A DNA stretch of 64,000 nt from Chitinophaga sp. XS-30. GTDB taxonomy: Bacteria > Bacteroidota > Bacteroidia > Chitinophagales > Chitinophagaceae. Under the pieces are notes generated by a model. It did no database searches, was not told the DNA's origin, and worked only from the letters and a program-made list of their open reading frames with translations. Positions 16,172 to 23,489 of this stretch are shown piece by piece. The translations under genes were made by a program, and so were the position numbers. The stretch covers positions 124,001-188,000 of the forward strand of contig NZ_CP043006.1 in the NCBI RefSeq assembly GCF_008086345.1, given 5' to 3'. How positions within the stretch are numbered: the stretch's first letter is position 1; each line of letters opens with the position of its first letter.

Positions 16172-16510
16172 TTACCCATCGCCAATGTCTATAACCGGTG
16201 CTTGTGAATCCTTCACTTCAATCAATGTGGCACAAAGGAAAAGTTGAGTACCACCTAAAGAAGAGTCAGGATTAATTTCTGCTGATGCATTTATTATAAA
16301 TCGACACTTTCCAACTGCCGACAGAGCCGAAGAACATGAAGAATTTGTTAAGGCTACTGAATCTGTTCCATTTGTAAGTGTGATGTTGGAATAGCAACTA
16401 GTAACAACGTTTGTGCCTAGCGAACTGACTTTGCTCGCGACTGTAAACACAACTATGGTGAAGGCAGTCAGAAATAATACTGGTATGCGATATTTCGGGT
16501 CCTGGGGCAT
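16172..16510 (-). CDS. Small exported Cys-containing protein, paralogous family member 4 (short C-terminus)
   Basis: A 112-residue product: MPQDPKYRIPVLFLTAFTIV forms a signal or anchor, followed by VVTSCYSNITLTNGTDSV and LFLCATLIEVKDSQAPVIDI then GDG. The protein stops exactly where the paralogues continue with GLKRY and about ten more residues including a Cys, so it is either a shortened paralogue or one truncated by a nonsense change. It reads into member 3 downstream (66 bp gap), consistent with an operon. Confidence 0.65.
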   Translation of the reverse strand: MPQDPKYRIPVLFLTAFTIVVFTVASKVSSLGTNVVTSCYSNITLTNGTDSVALTNSSCSSALSAVGKCRFIINASAEINPDSSLGGTQLFLCATLIEVKDSQAPVIDIGDG

Positions 16511-17244
16511 AGATTATAATTGACGAGTAACCATTTTATATCAAGTTACGACCCTTTACTGCTATTAGCCAGCAGTTTAAATGTAAAATATTCTCAGCCG
16601 TTGTTAGTCTTACAATTTAGGAAGCCGTTGTTGTGTCTTTTGAGCAATAACCTGCGCGCCAGAATAAAGCTAACAAGTGCACAGGTAGCTTTGGATATCG
16701 TCAATGATGAGTGTCACGATGTGTCAATAGGTTCTGACCAGCAATCTCACGCCAGGAGGTATATAATTAAATCGGCAATTCACCTCCCTAATTTACGCTG
16801 CTTTGCTCCGTTAGTTTCACCCCGACTTCAGTTGTTGGTCAGAACTTAGCGAAGCGATCTCACTGGCTTCGGCCAGTAACCACAAAAACGGCATCGGCGC
16901 AGGAAGTCCATAACTATGCGCCGCGGGTTCAACAAGTGAGAACCCTCTGGGACAAAATACAATATAAGTATGATTTCCTTCCTGGAATTGTCTTCTGACC
17001 GACCGGCTCCAGAAGAAGGATCAGTTGTGTTCTTTCCGTTCGGTCAGAAGACACGACCGGGGCATCCAGGTTGAACACCCAATTGACCAGTTATTTTTGC
17101 CGCTCGTCATAGAAACTCTCATTTTGCACGAATTTCATTCACCCTTTTACCCGGCTGAATTCTCTTAATTTAAGCAGCAAGGATGTAGTGAAGGCTCATT
17201 CAGCTGACTATCAATATACTATAAAGTAAAAATATAATTAAGTA
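16511..17244. other. Gene-free gap with decayed and intact repeat arms
   Basis: No credible gene in these 734 bp. Degenerate copies of the palindromic repeat arm occur around 16629-16645, 16728-16750 and 16836-16848, and one intact pair is at 16979-17064. The rest is unremarkable, and must contain the divergent promoters of the genes at 16510 (minus) and 17245 (plus). Confidence 0.45.
16979..17064. repeat. Palindromic interspersed repeat, copy D (short pair)
   Basis: The left arm is at 16979-17004 (core TTGTCTTCTGACC then GACC) and the right arm at 17038-17064 (core GGTCAGAAGACA at 17042-17053, then CGACCGGGGCA). The spacer is only about 33 bp, so the pair would fold into a tight hairpin in DNA or RNA. 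Confidence 0.7.
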
Positions 17245-18378
17245 ATGATTATAACACAAAAAGCCTTTTTTTTCCTTCCGTTTATAGTACTTAGCCTTCC
17301 TATCCATGCTCAGGAGGCCAATTCATACACTATTACCGCACACATCGAAGGGGTGCCTGATGGCACCGAGTATTTCCTCCGTAAAAATAAAGAAGGCGGA
17401 GGGACTGATACGGTAGCCAGAGGTGCCGTAGTGAGCAACAGGCTACATATTACCGGAGCTGTTAGGGAGCCTGAGCTTCACTTTCTATTCCTGAAAGATC
17501 AAAAAGAGTATTTCCCCTTACTCCTGGAGAATGACAAGTTCAGCATACGAGGAGCTTTTACAGAATGGCCTAAGATAAAAGTAGATGGTCCTGCTCATAA
17601 CAAAGAGTATCAGGAAATGAAAGCTGTTCTTAATGTGGATTTGGATAAAGCTAAGGAGCTGAAGGATGAGATTGCCAAATATTCCATGAATTTATCCGAC
17701 ACTGCACGATTGCGAAAACTTTACAAGGAAAGGGACTCAGTATTGAATCACTATTATGAAGTTTTACTTCCTACCGTTATAACAAAATACCCTAATAATG
17801 TTTATTCAGCTTTTCTAATCCATAAACAGCTAAAAACAAACGCGTCAGAGAAACTGAAATTTTTTAAAAAACTATCCTCCATTGTTCAGCAAAGCAAATA
17901 CGGAAGGGAATTGTTGCAGGAAACCCAAATTCTAGTAAAGTCTGAAGTAGCGGGAGTAACCAATTCCGCTCCTGATTTTTCTCTACCGGCATTACAAACG
18001 GGCGAGTTGGTTTCTTTAAGGGAGTTTGCCTCTAGTAATAAGTACACGTATGTTGATTTTTGGGCTTCCTGGTGTAAACCGTGCAGGGCGCAGTTTCCAG
18101 AGTTAAAAGAGATATATAAGGAATATAGAAACAAGGGATTCAACGTGCTAGGTGTATCTATTGATAAGGATAAGGCCGCTTGGAAAAAAGCCGTAAAGGA
18201 GGAGGGGTTGGTTTGGATAAATGTATCGGACTTGAAGGGAAGCAAATCGGAGGTAAGCATCCTTTACGCATTGTCCTATATCCCTCGGTCCGTTCTGATT
18301 GACAAAAATGGAAAGATTATCGCCAGGAATATACATGGAGAAAAGCTGAAAGGGAAGTTGAAAGAACTGCTTCCTTGA
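17245..18378 (+). CDS. TlpA family thiol-disulfide oxidoreductase with DUF4369 domain
   Basis: A 377-residue periplasmic protein. Signal peptide (about 1-22); DUF4369-like N-terminal domain (about 25-115, YTITAHIEGVPDGTEYFLRK); a charged helical linker (about 125-170); and a C-terminal thioredoxin fold (about 235-377) with the active site WASWCKPCRAQFPELKEI, cysteines at about 277 and 280, and the cis-Pro region YIPRSVLIDKNG. Such proteins are usually reductants in the Bacteroidetes periplasm. Genes on both sides encode exported Cys-containing proteins and another thioredoxin-like protein, so those are candidate substrates. The enzyme class is sure, the substrate inferred. Confidence 0.9.
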   Translation: MIITQKAFFFLPFIVLSLPIHAQEANSYTITAHIEGVPDGTEYFLRKNKEGGGTDTVARGAVVSNRLHITGAVREPELHFLFLKDQKEYFPLLLENDKFSIRGAFTEWPKIKVDGPAHNKEYQEMKAVLNVDLDKAKELKDEIAKYSMNLSDTARLRKLYKERDSVLNHYYEVLLPTVITKYPNNVYSAFLIHKQLKTNASEKLKFFKKLSSIVQQSKYGRELLQETQILVKSEVAGVTNSAPDFSLPALQTGELVSLREFASSNKYTYVDFWASWCKPCRAQFPELKEIYKEYRNKGFNVLGVSIDKDKAAWKKAVKEEGLVWINVSDLKGSKSEVSILYALSYIPRSVLIDKNGKIIARNIHGEKLKGKLKELLP

Positions 18379-18384
18379 TTCACC

Positions 18385-18470
18385 ATTCCTTGTCGTGTCT
18401 TCTGACCGACCAGCAAAGGAAGTTGGATCAATTATACTTTTCTCGTCAAGCGGAAGACACGACCACTACG
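18385..18470. repeat. Palindromic interspersed repeat, copy E
   Basis: The left arm is at 18385-18411 (ATTCCTTGTCGTGTCTTCTG then ACCGACC) and the decayed right arm at about 18446-18466 (CAAGCGGAAGACACGACC). It begins 7 bp after the stop codon of the TlpA gene and may act as its 3' hairpin. Confidence 0.6.
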
Positions 18471-18603
18471 AAAGACCGGAATGAGAAAAAGGCTAATCGC
18501 ACATTTCGGAGGTGCGCTACGATAACAACAGCCGAGGCTGAGAACCACCGGCAGGTAATGAGATATACAACCTAAGTTATTTTAATAAAATCAACATAAG
18601 TAT

Positions 18604-19908
18604 ATGGCAAGGCTTCTCCCTTCATTCTTCCTTATAGTCTTATTCTTCTCATACGGAAAGGGGCAATCCAGAATCCAGCAAATAAAAGTTGGAGACAAGG
18701 TTCCTGAGTTAGTTTTTGGGAACATGAAGAACTATTATAAAGACAAGGCTAATCTAAGCGAGTTTAGAAGTAAATTGCTAATTATTGATGTATGGAATAG
18801 ATGGTGCTCAAGTTGCATAAACGCATTTCCAAAAATGGAAAGGCTACAAAAAATATTTGAAGATAAAATAGCTATAATTCTGCTTACCGATGATCCGATT
18901 GAAGAATTCAATAAACTAAGAGAAAAATCATCTATAGTTAAAAACACCCGCTTACCATTTTCTATCGAGGACACATTAATCAATAAATTATTTCCTCACA
19001 AAGGAGTTCCCATGCATATCTGGATTGATACCACGGGAACTGCCATCGCCATAACAAGTGGATACAATACTACAGAAGGAACAATAAGAAACTATCTTAA
19101 TGGCAATTTGCCTTCTATGAACAGAAGAGATAACGATATAATAGATTTTGAAAAGAAAAAACCATTATTTGCAGAAGGAAATGGCAGACAGTTAGATAAG
19201 CTCGTAGCCTATTCAACGCTTTTTGGAAGTTTAAAAAACTATCGTTTTTCTTCATCTTCATATTTACATGATTCTATTTCAAAGAAAATAATAGGCTTTC
19301 GAAAGCTGAATGCGAATTTGCCATCGCTAATATCGTTTGCCTATAATACTTCGGACATTATCCTCGATTTTCCCGAAGGGGAAAAGTATTTCAGTCCAAT
19401 ATCTGAAGATTCTATGAATCAGTTTGTAGAAAAATATCAGTATTCTTATGAGGTAAAATTGCCAGAAAGGTGGTATGACTCAATTTCAACTATTCAAAAG
19501 TATTTGCAGGAAGACATATGCAGATATTTTAACCTCAAAATAAAATTGGAAAACAAAAAACTACTTACTTACAACTTAATTTCAACTGGGAGCATTCACA
19601 GAATAGTTTCCAAAAACAGTAATACACAAGCTATATCTGAATTCCACCCCATCCTCATTAATCTCATTTTCAAAAATGCTCCTATATTGGCATTAACCAA
19701 TGGCTTATCTTCCATCATCAACAAAAATAGACGGACAGATAAAATAGCAGTAAATAACAACACGGGATATTCAGGAAATATTGACATGGAAATTTCAATA
19801 CCAGATGCATCCATATGTTCTATCAACAAAGCACTAGCAGTACACAACCTGATGCTAATCCCAAAGTATGAAGTAAAGAAAGTTGCAATTGCCCGCTTAA
19901 GGGATTAA
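18604..19908 (+). CDS. Thioredoxin-like (TlpA-related) protein with long unassigned C-terminal domain
   Basis: A 434-residue protein with a signal peptide (1-20, LPSFFLIVLFFSYGKGQS) and a TlpA-like fold at about 25-175. The redox motif is WNRWCSSCINAFPKMERL, cysteines at about 68 and 71, with SKLLIIDVW before it and HKGVPMHIWIDTTG as the cis-Pro region. The following 250 residues are not a known domain to me; they contain no further CxxC. The gene is notably AT-rich compared with its neighbours, suggesting separate acquisition. It converges on the MauE/small-protein operon (19994-21401), with only 85 bp between stop codons, which supports a joint redox function by context. Confidence 0.8.
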   Translation: MARLLPSFFLIVLFFSYGKGQSRIQQIKVGDKVPELVFGNMKNYYKDKANLSEFRSKLLIIDVWNRWCSSCINAFPKMERLQKIFEDKIAIILLTDDPIEEFNKLREKSSIVKNTRLPFSIEDTLINKLFPHKGVPMHIWIDTTGTAIAITSGYNTTEGTIRNYLNGNLPSMNRRDNDIIDFEKKKPLFAEGNGRQLDKLVAYSTLFGSLKNYRFSSSSYLHDSISKKIIGFRKLNANLPSLISFAYNTSDIILDFPEGEKYFSPISEDSMNQFVEKYQYSYEVKLPERWYDSISTIQKYLQEDICRYFNLKIKLENKKLLTYNLISTGSIHRIVSKNSNTQAISEFHPILINLIFKNAPILALTNGLSSIINKNRRTDKIAVNNNTGYSGNIDMEISIPDASICSINKALAVHNLMLIPKYEVKKVAIARLRD

Positions 19909-19943
19909 AAAAAAAGAGGCAGCCTCCAAAAGAGGCAGCCCCT
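19903..19943. terminator. Putative bidirectional terminator between convergent genes
   Basis: An A-run of nine bases is followed by GAGGCAGCCTCC, AAAA and GAGGCAGCCCC. Reading the minus strand, GCCTC and GAGGC can pair around a T-loop and are followed by a T-run. It lies between the stop codons of the thioredoxin-like gene (19908) and the small exported protein gene (19994). The stem is short, so confidence is moderate. Confidence 0.45.
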
Positions 19944-19993
19944 AATATCAACTTTGATTTCGCTCAAAAAGCACTGAATCACTTAAGTATGCA

Positions 19994-20368
19994 TTAAGGC
20001 TTGTAGAAAACTTCTTTTACCTGATATCTCTTGAAACCATCGCCAAGATCAATCAAAGGAGCACTAAGGTTTTCAGTTTCTTCTATTGTGAGGCAGCAGA
20101 AATCTACAAAGCTTTCGCATTCCTCAGCTTCAGCAGGAGTTGAAGCGTTAGCGATGTAAGGGCGGGCAGCAACTTTGGCATCAGCAGTTGCAGCAGGCGT
20201 GTTTGAAGCATTGGTCAATACATCGGTAGTGCTTCCATCGGTAAGGGTTAAGACTTCAAAACAGGCTGTAATTTGTCTTTTACCGAAAGTATTAGCTTGT
20301 GACACAAGAGCCGCGCTAATAGCGAGAATGGCGATAACTGCCATGAAACTTAATTTGAACTTTTTCAT
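19994..20368 (-). CDS. Small exported Cys-containing protein, paralogous family member 2
   Basis: About 124 residues from the ATG at 20366-20368. Signal peptide MKKFKLSFMAVIAILAISAA, then the family signature: FGKRQITACFEVLTLTDGS at the mature N-terminus, and DFCCLTIEETENLSAPLIDL then GDGFKRYQVKEVF near the C-terminus. It ends YKP, lacking the final Cys of members 1 and 3. The middle is Ala/Thr-rich and variable. Last gene of a three-gene minus-strand group: member 1, MauE-like protein, member 2. The function is unknown; the conserved C-terminal half suggests a specific recognition role. Confidence 0.75.
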   Translation of the reverse strand: MKKFKLSFMAVIAILAISAALVSQANTFGKRQITACFEVLTLTDGSTTDVLTNASNTPAATADAKVAARPYIANASTPAEAEECESFVDFCCLTIEETENLSAPLIDLGDGFKRYQVKEVFYKP

Positions 20369-20482
20369 GATAAAATGTTTTAAATTTGTTAAATAATAAA
20401 GGGTGAACAAGAAGCTGTTTTTACAAGACAGATTGACAAACTTGTTTATTGCGCAATAAATATTTAGAAGTGGTGAGGAGAT

Positions 20483-20959
20483 TTACTTCCCCTTTGTCCA
20501 CTTGTTTAGTCTTAATTGAATGATTAACGCAATTAAAGCCAGTAGAGTTAACACTATGTTGAGCGTCAAATGTTGGTGCCAATCAAGTGAGGAAATGACG
20601 CCCCCGCAGCTACAGGGAATGTTACGCATATAGTTTAGAACATAATACACATGCGCTGTAAAGATTAGCATCAACCCTAGGGACGCTATTAGCCCAAGTA
20701 GCTTGGTCTTTTTAACAATAAGCAATAGTGCTATGGCAATTTCTAGTAGCGGAATGAAAAAGGTGAGAAATGGCGCATATTGGCTAAAGTAAGGCAACTT
20801 TCGCAACTGAAACCGAAAGTCATAGTATTCTATAAGCTTGCTGGTACCTGTGTAAAGCCATACTATTAGGAGGATAGCGCAGATTACCTCTACGGCGAGT
20901 CGATAGATTTTTACTGTCCTCACAGGAGATTGCGGAATTGACAAGGATTTTTGCTTCAT
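20483..20959 (-). CDS. MauE/DoxX-like redox-associated membrane protein
   Basis: About 158 residues from the ATG at 20957-20959; a GTG three codons upstream is possible. Four membrane helices are visible (roughly residues 20-40, 62-82, 86-106 and 128-150). A pair of cysteines in NIPCSCGGVIS (about 116 and 118) lies in the loop before the last helix, as in MauE-type proteins. MauE is needed for disulfide maturation of methylamine dehydrogenase; relatives in Bacteroidetes sit beside thioredoxin-like proteins and small exported proteins. Here it lies between paralogues 1 and 2 of the Cys-containing exported family, which strongly suggests it acts on them or on their redox partner. Confidence 0.82.
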   Translation of the reverse strand: MKQKSLSIPQSPVRTVKIYRLAVEVICAILLIVWLYTGTSKLIEYYDFRFQLRKLPYFSQYAPFLTFFIPLLEIAIALLLIVKKTKLLGLIASLGLMLIFTAHVYYVLNYMRNIPCSCGGVISSLDWHQHLTLNIVLTLLALIALIIQLRLNKWTKGK

Positions 20960-21011
20960 AAGATACACGTATTTATGAATTAAGGGTATAACAATTAATT
21001 ATCGTATATAT

Positions 21012-21401
21012 TCAACTATGTAATAAAAAAATCTTGCAGAATACTTCATCAACAGCATATCTTTTTAACCCGTCACCCAAGTCAATCAGTGGTGCTCTCA
21101 TATCAGCAGTTTCCATTACTGTGGCACAGCAGAAAATTTCAGGATTTCCAACACATTCGTCAATTGGATCTATTACATTAGATGCACTTTGCACAAATTG
21201 ATTAACCGATGCCTGGATCGTTGCCGCAGTACAGCCTAGTCCATTAAGTGGTACAGAAGATCCCATACCATTAGTAACAGTCATAGTGGCAAAGCAATCA
21301 GTTATTTGCTTCTTCCCAATGTCGCCTGCTTTTGTAGCGAATGCGAATCCAGTGGCTAGTATGGATATAAGTATGAGGTGGTTTATGCGAAAGATTTTCA
21401 T
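21012..21401 (-). CDS. Small exported Cys-containing protein, paralogous family member 1
   Basis: About 129 residues from the ATG at 21399-21401 (MKIFRINHLILISILATGFA signal peptide). Mature part: IGKKQITDCFATMTVTNGMG, a Cys in GLGCTAATIQ, then DECVGNPEIFCCATVMET, ADMRAPLIDLGDGLKRYAVD and EVFCKIF. Of the four paralogues it has the most cysteines (six or so). First gene of the group that continues with the MauE-like gene 53 bp downstream. The repeated signature of an N-terminal DCF-LTNG and a C-terminal CAT-APLIDLGDG block defines the family. Confidence 0.75.
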   Translation of the reverse strand: MKIFRINHLILISILATGFAFATKAGDIGKKQITDCFATMTVTNGMGSSVPLNGLGCTAATIQASVNQFVQSASNVIDPIDECVGNPEIFCCATVMETADMRAPLIDLGDGLKRYAVDEVFCKIFLLHS

Positions 21402-21629
21402 GACTTTAATATTTGGAGGCACAATACAAGCAATATAGCTTTACAATTATGTTAGAAATACCATCTTGTAATCAGGTATAATATGATGTGGAATAGAATA
21501 ATTGGCTATATGGTTACAAATCCTGTCTTAAGCTATTGTTGACGATCCTATGCTTTCTGCTAAATTGGTTATACGAAGCTAAGAATGCCCGGATGTAATA
21601 TGACCGCAGTGAGTTTTTCTTTTTCAATA

Positions 21630-22928
21630 TTATACCAGAGATTTTCTACTCTTTGAACTGGGGCGCCCCTTTTTAGGAGAACCAGCTATAGTTGAAACAT
21701 CAATATTAATATTCATTTGATCACCCCTTCGCCAAATGTAGCCTGCAATTACTCTAGGTTTTCCCTGAATTGCGGAAGCTATAATCTGATAGCATCGTTG
21801 TACAGAATCCGCTGCGGACTTGAGGGTATTATAGCAGGCCACGGGCGTACCATTGGGTGTGAATTTGGTGACCTTAACGGCTCTTGAATAGTCACCGCGA
21901 TCAGCTATATCGCGTTTGCGGCAATCCGAAAGTTCTATTTTCCGGCCATTTATTTCGATATCATTTAACTGATAGGTTTGTACACCTATATTTCCTATTT
22001 CAAGTAGATTTCCTGCTCTCCAAATATAGCCTCCGGCGTTGCCAACCAACCCTTGAATATTTTGCGAAATTGCTCGGTGTGGTATTCCAGTTATCTTTGA
22101 GGCAAGTGATTTGGCGACATAACTAGCAAGGACATTTCCCTGTAGATCGAGTTGCGTAATAGGTTTCCCCTTCTTTTGTCTATAAGAGCTCCATCTTTTT
22201 ACCTGGTGATCTTGAATTTCTTTCTTGTTTATTTTATCTGCATCACCCTCCCGCCAGTAGTAACCTCCCGCGGTGCACATGTAATGCCGGACTGCATAGG
22301 AAATACTAGAATGATTGATAGCAGTTATCCGCGCAGCTTCCATAATACTTTTAAACGTAGCAATGAATTTTCCATCTTTGTCATATTGGGAAACAACTTT
22401 TCTTGATTTCATCAGGGATACCTGAAGTATCTCCATTAACTTCTGTTTGTTAGTCTGAAAATGGCTCTTCTGTCGGCCTATATCGTATGATCGGTGATTT
22501 TTCTGCGTGTAGGTGAGCAATGCCAGATTTTCTTGGCGTATATCCAATCCGTTACCATTCTTAGTGGTAATTATCAGGTTCGCATCATCCATATTAAACT
22601 TATCAATAAAGCAATAGTAAACTAACCGTGCGACTTGAAAATGATAGGTTCGGTTTTCCACTTGAATGGTTGTCTGTAACCTGAGGGTCCAGTCTTTCAT
22701 CAACATGTTTCTGTCCCTGTTAACCTGGGGAGCTTTAATTATACAGGGAAAAGTGTGCGGCCGTCCCAACACATCATACATCAATCGTTCCAGGCGCTTT
22801 ATTCTGCCAAAATTGGACACCTGGTACAAGCCATCGAGCCCAGGAATGTCATCCCAACATTCTCCGGGGCGGTCGTCCAGGCTTGTGTCCTTGTACGGCA
22901 AGTCTGCTAAATTGGTACTTAGGGTCAT
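21630..22928 (-). CDS. NUMOD4/NUMOD1 repeat protein with degenerate HNH region
   Basis: A 432-residue protein. N-terminal NUMOD4 (about 18-60, GECWDDIPGLDGLYQVSNFG then RIKRLER) leads into an HNH_3-like segment (about 95-145, VARLVYYCFIDKF, NGNGLDIRQENLALLTYTQK). Then come three NUMOD1-type modules at about 180-235, 255-305 and 345-395, each ending AGGYYWREG, AGGYIWRAG or AGYIWRRG. NUMOD modules are DNA-binding parts of homing endonucleases. In the HNH segment the usual histidines (first in VHRLV, then in VNHIDG) are replaced by Ala and Thr, so nuclease activity is doubtful. It may be a decayed homing endonuclease or a DNA-binding regulator. No intron or intein is seen next to it. Confidence 0.78.
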   Translation of the reverse strand: MTLSTNLADLPYKDTSLDDRPGECWDDIPGLDGLYQVSNFGRIKRLERLMYDVLGRPHTFPCIIKAPQVNRDRNMLMKDWTLRLQTTIQVENRTYHFQVARLVYYCFIDKFNMDDANLIITTKNGNGLDIRQENLALLTYTQKNHRSYDIGRQKSHFQTNKQKLMEILQVSLMKSRKVVSQYDKDGKFIATFKSIMEAARITAINHSSISYAVRHYMCTAGGYYWREGDADKINKKEIQDHQVKRWSSYRQKKGKPITQLDLQGNVLASYVAKSLASKITGIPHRAISQNIQGLVGNAGGYIWRAGNLLEIGNIGVQTYQLNDIEINGRKIELSDCRKRDIADRGDYSRAVKVTKFTPNGTPVACYNTLKSAADSVQRCYQIIASAIQGKPRVIAGYIWRRGDQMNINIDVSTIAGSPKKGRPSSKSRKSLV

Positions 22929-23041
22929 GGGTAACAGATTGGGTGGACCTAGTTTATTTCTACCATCAATTTACCCAAAACCACTGCAGCCTATATGCAG
23001 TAGAATGGCATAAATTAGAATAGTAATAGTAAATGCTAAGC

Positions 23042-23110
23042 AAAATTTGGATTTTTCACGCTTTTGGGAAAGGGCTGTCGATTACTCACTCGGCGGCCCT
23101 TTTCTGCTAT
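23042..23110 (+). repeat. AAAATTTGGATTTT/hairpin sequence, copy 1
   Basis: Starts AAAATTTGGATTTTTCACGC, then TTTTGGG, and ends with a GGGCTG...GGCCCTTTT hairpin-like segment. A second copy with the same opening 14 bp and the same AGCCCTTTT-like ending is at 24939-25003. Together they bracket the SDH protease and its small partner gene. They may be related terminators or boundaries of a transferred segment. Confidence 0.45.
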
Positions 23111-23147
23111 AATCGCATACTGAGAACCTTCTCCGTTTCGTCAAGAG

Positions 23148-23324
23148 ATTCTAGGTTGTGTCTTCGGACCAACCTGTACCTTTATTTCGGAACGATGCTG
23201 AAAATATTATTAGAGTTTTGACATGATTTCCTTCACCCTGAGGGTGAAATTTTGGGTCATTAAAATGAGGATGTGCTGTCAGGAATGGGATACTGCAGGT
23301 CGGTCAGAAGACACGACCTGGAAT
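23148..23324. repeat. Palindromic interspersed repeat, copy F (paired arms)
   Basis: The left arm is at 23148-23174 (TAGGTTGTGTCTTCGGACCA then ACC, one change in the core) and the right arm at 23298-23324 (GGTCGGTCAGAAGACACGAC then CTGGAAT, exact consensus). Total length is about 177 bp, similar to copies A and B. Confidence 0.7.
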
Positions 23325-23392
23325 GTAACTCCAACAGAAAATGAGAAGAACAGACCAGCGAAACACCTGTCGAGGCCGCAAAGAGTAAGGCA

Positions 23393-23419
23393 GGTCGCTC
23401 AGAAGACAAGGCATGGAAT
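23393..23419 (-). repeat. Single inverted palindromic repeat arm
   Basis: Reads GGTCGCTCAGAAGACAAGGC then ATGGAAT, a right-hand arm without its own partner, 69 bp after copy F. Its last bases overlap the start of the 17-bp tandem repeat. Confidence 0.6.
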
Positions 23420-23446
23420 CATTTAACAGATGGAATCATTTAACAG
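23413..23446 (+). repeat. 17-bp perfect tandem duplication in promoter region
   Basis: The unit ATGGAATCATTTAACAG occurs twice without a gap (23413-23429 and 23430-23446). The first copy includes the terminal bases of the repeat arm, so the duplication arose after the repeat inserted. It ends 10 bp upstream of the proposed -7 box. Confidence 0.85.
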
Positions 23447-23464
23447 AAAGTTCGCATATATTTG
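23439..23464 (+). promoter_or_regulatory. Bacteroidetes-type promoter of the SDH protease gene
   Basis: TATATTTG at 23457-23464 fits the Bacteroidetes -7 consensus TANNTTTG. TTTA at 23439-23442, inside the tandem repeat, is a weak -33 match at a slightly short spacing. The start codon follows 25 bp later. Confidence 0.5.
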
Positions 23465-23489
23465 TATTAAGCATAATTAAACATACGCT

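Larger units (their letters stand above)
22929..23489. other. Gap upstream of the SDH protease gene with repeats and a promoter
   Basis: These 560 bp contain no convincing gene. They hold the first of two similar AAAATTTGGATTTT/hairpin sequences (23042-23110), repeat copy F (23148-23324), another single arm (23393-23419), a 17-bp tandem duplication (23413-23446) and a likely promoter for the gene at 23490. Confidence 0.5.

Noticed and set aside
4619..23419. CRISPR array
   Set aside because: The repeats are irregularly spaced, alternate in orientation and have no uniform spacers; no cas genes are present.
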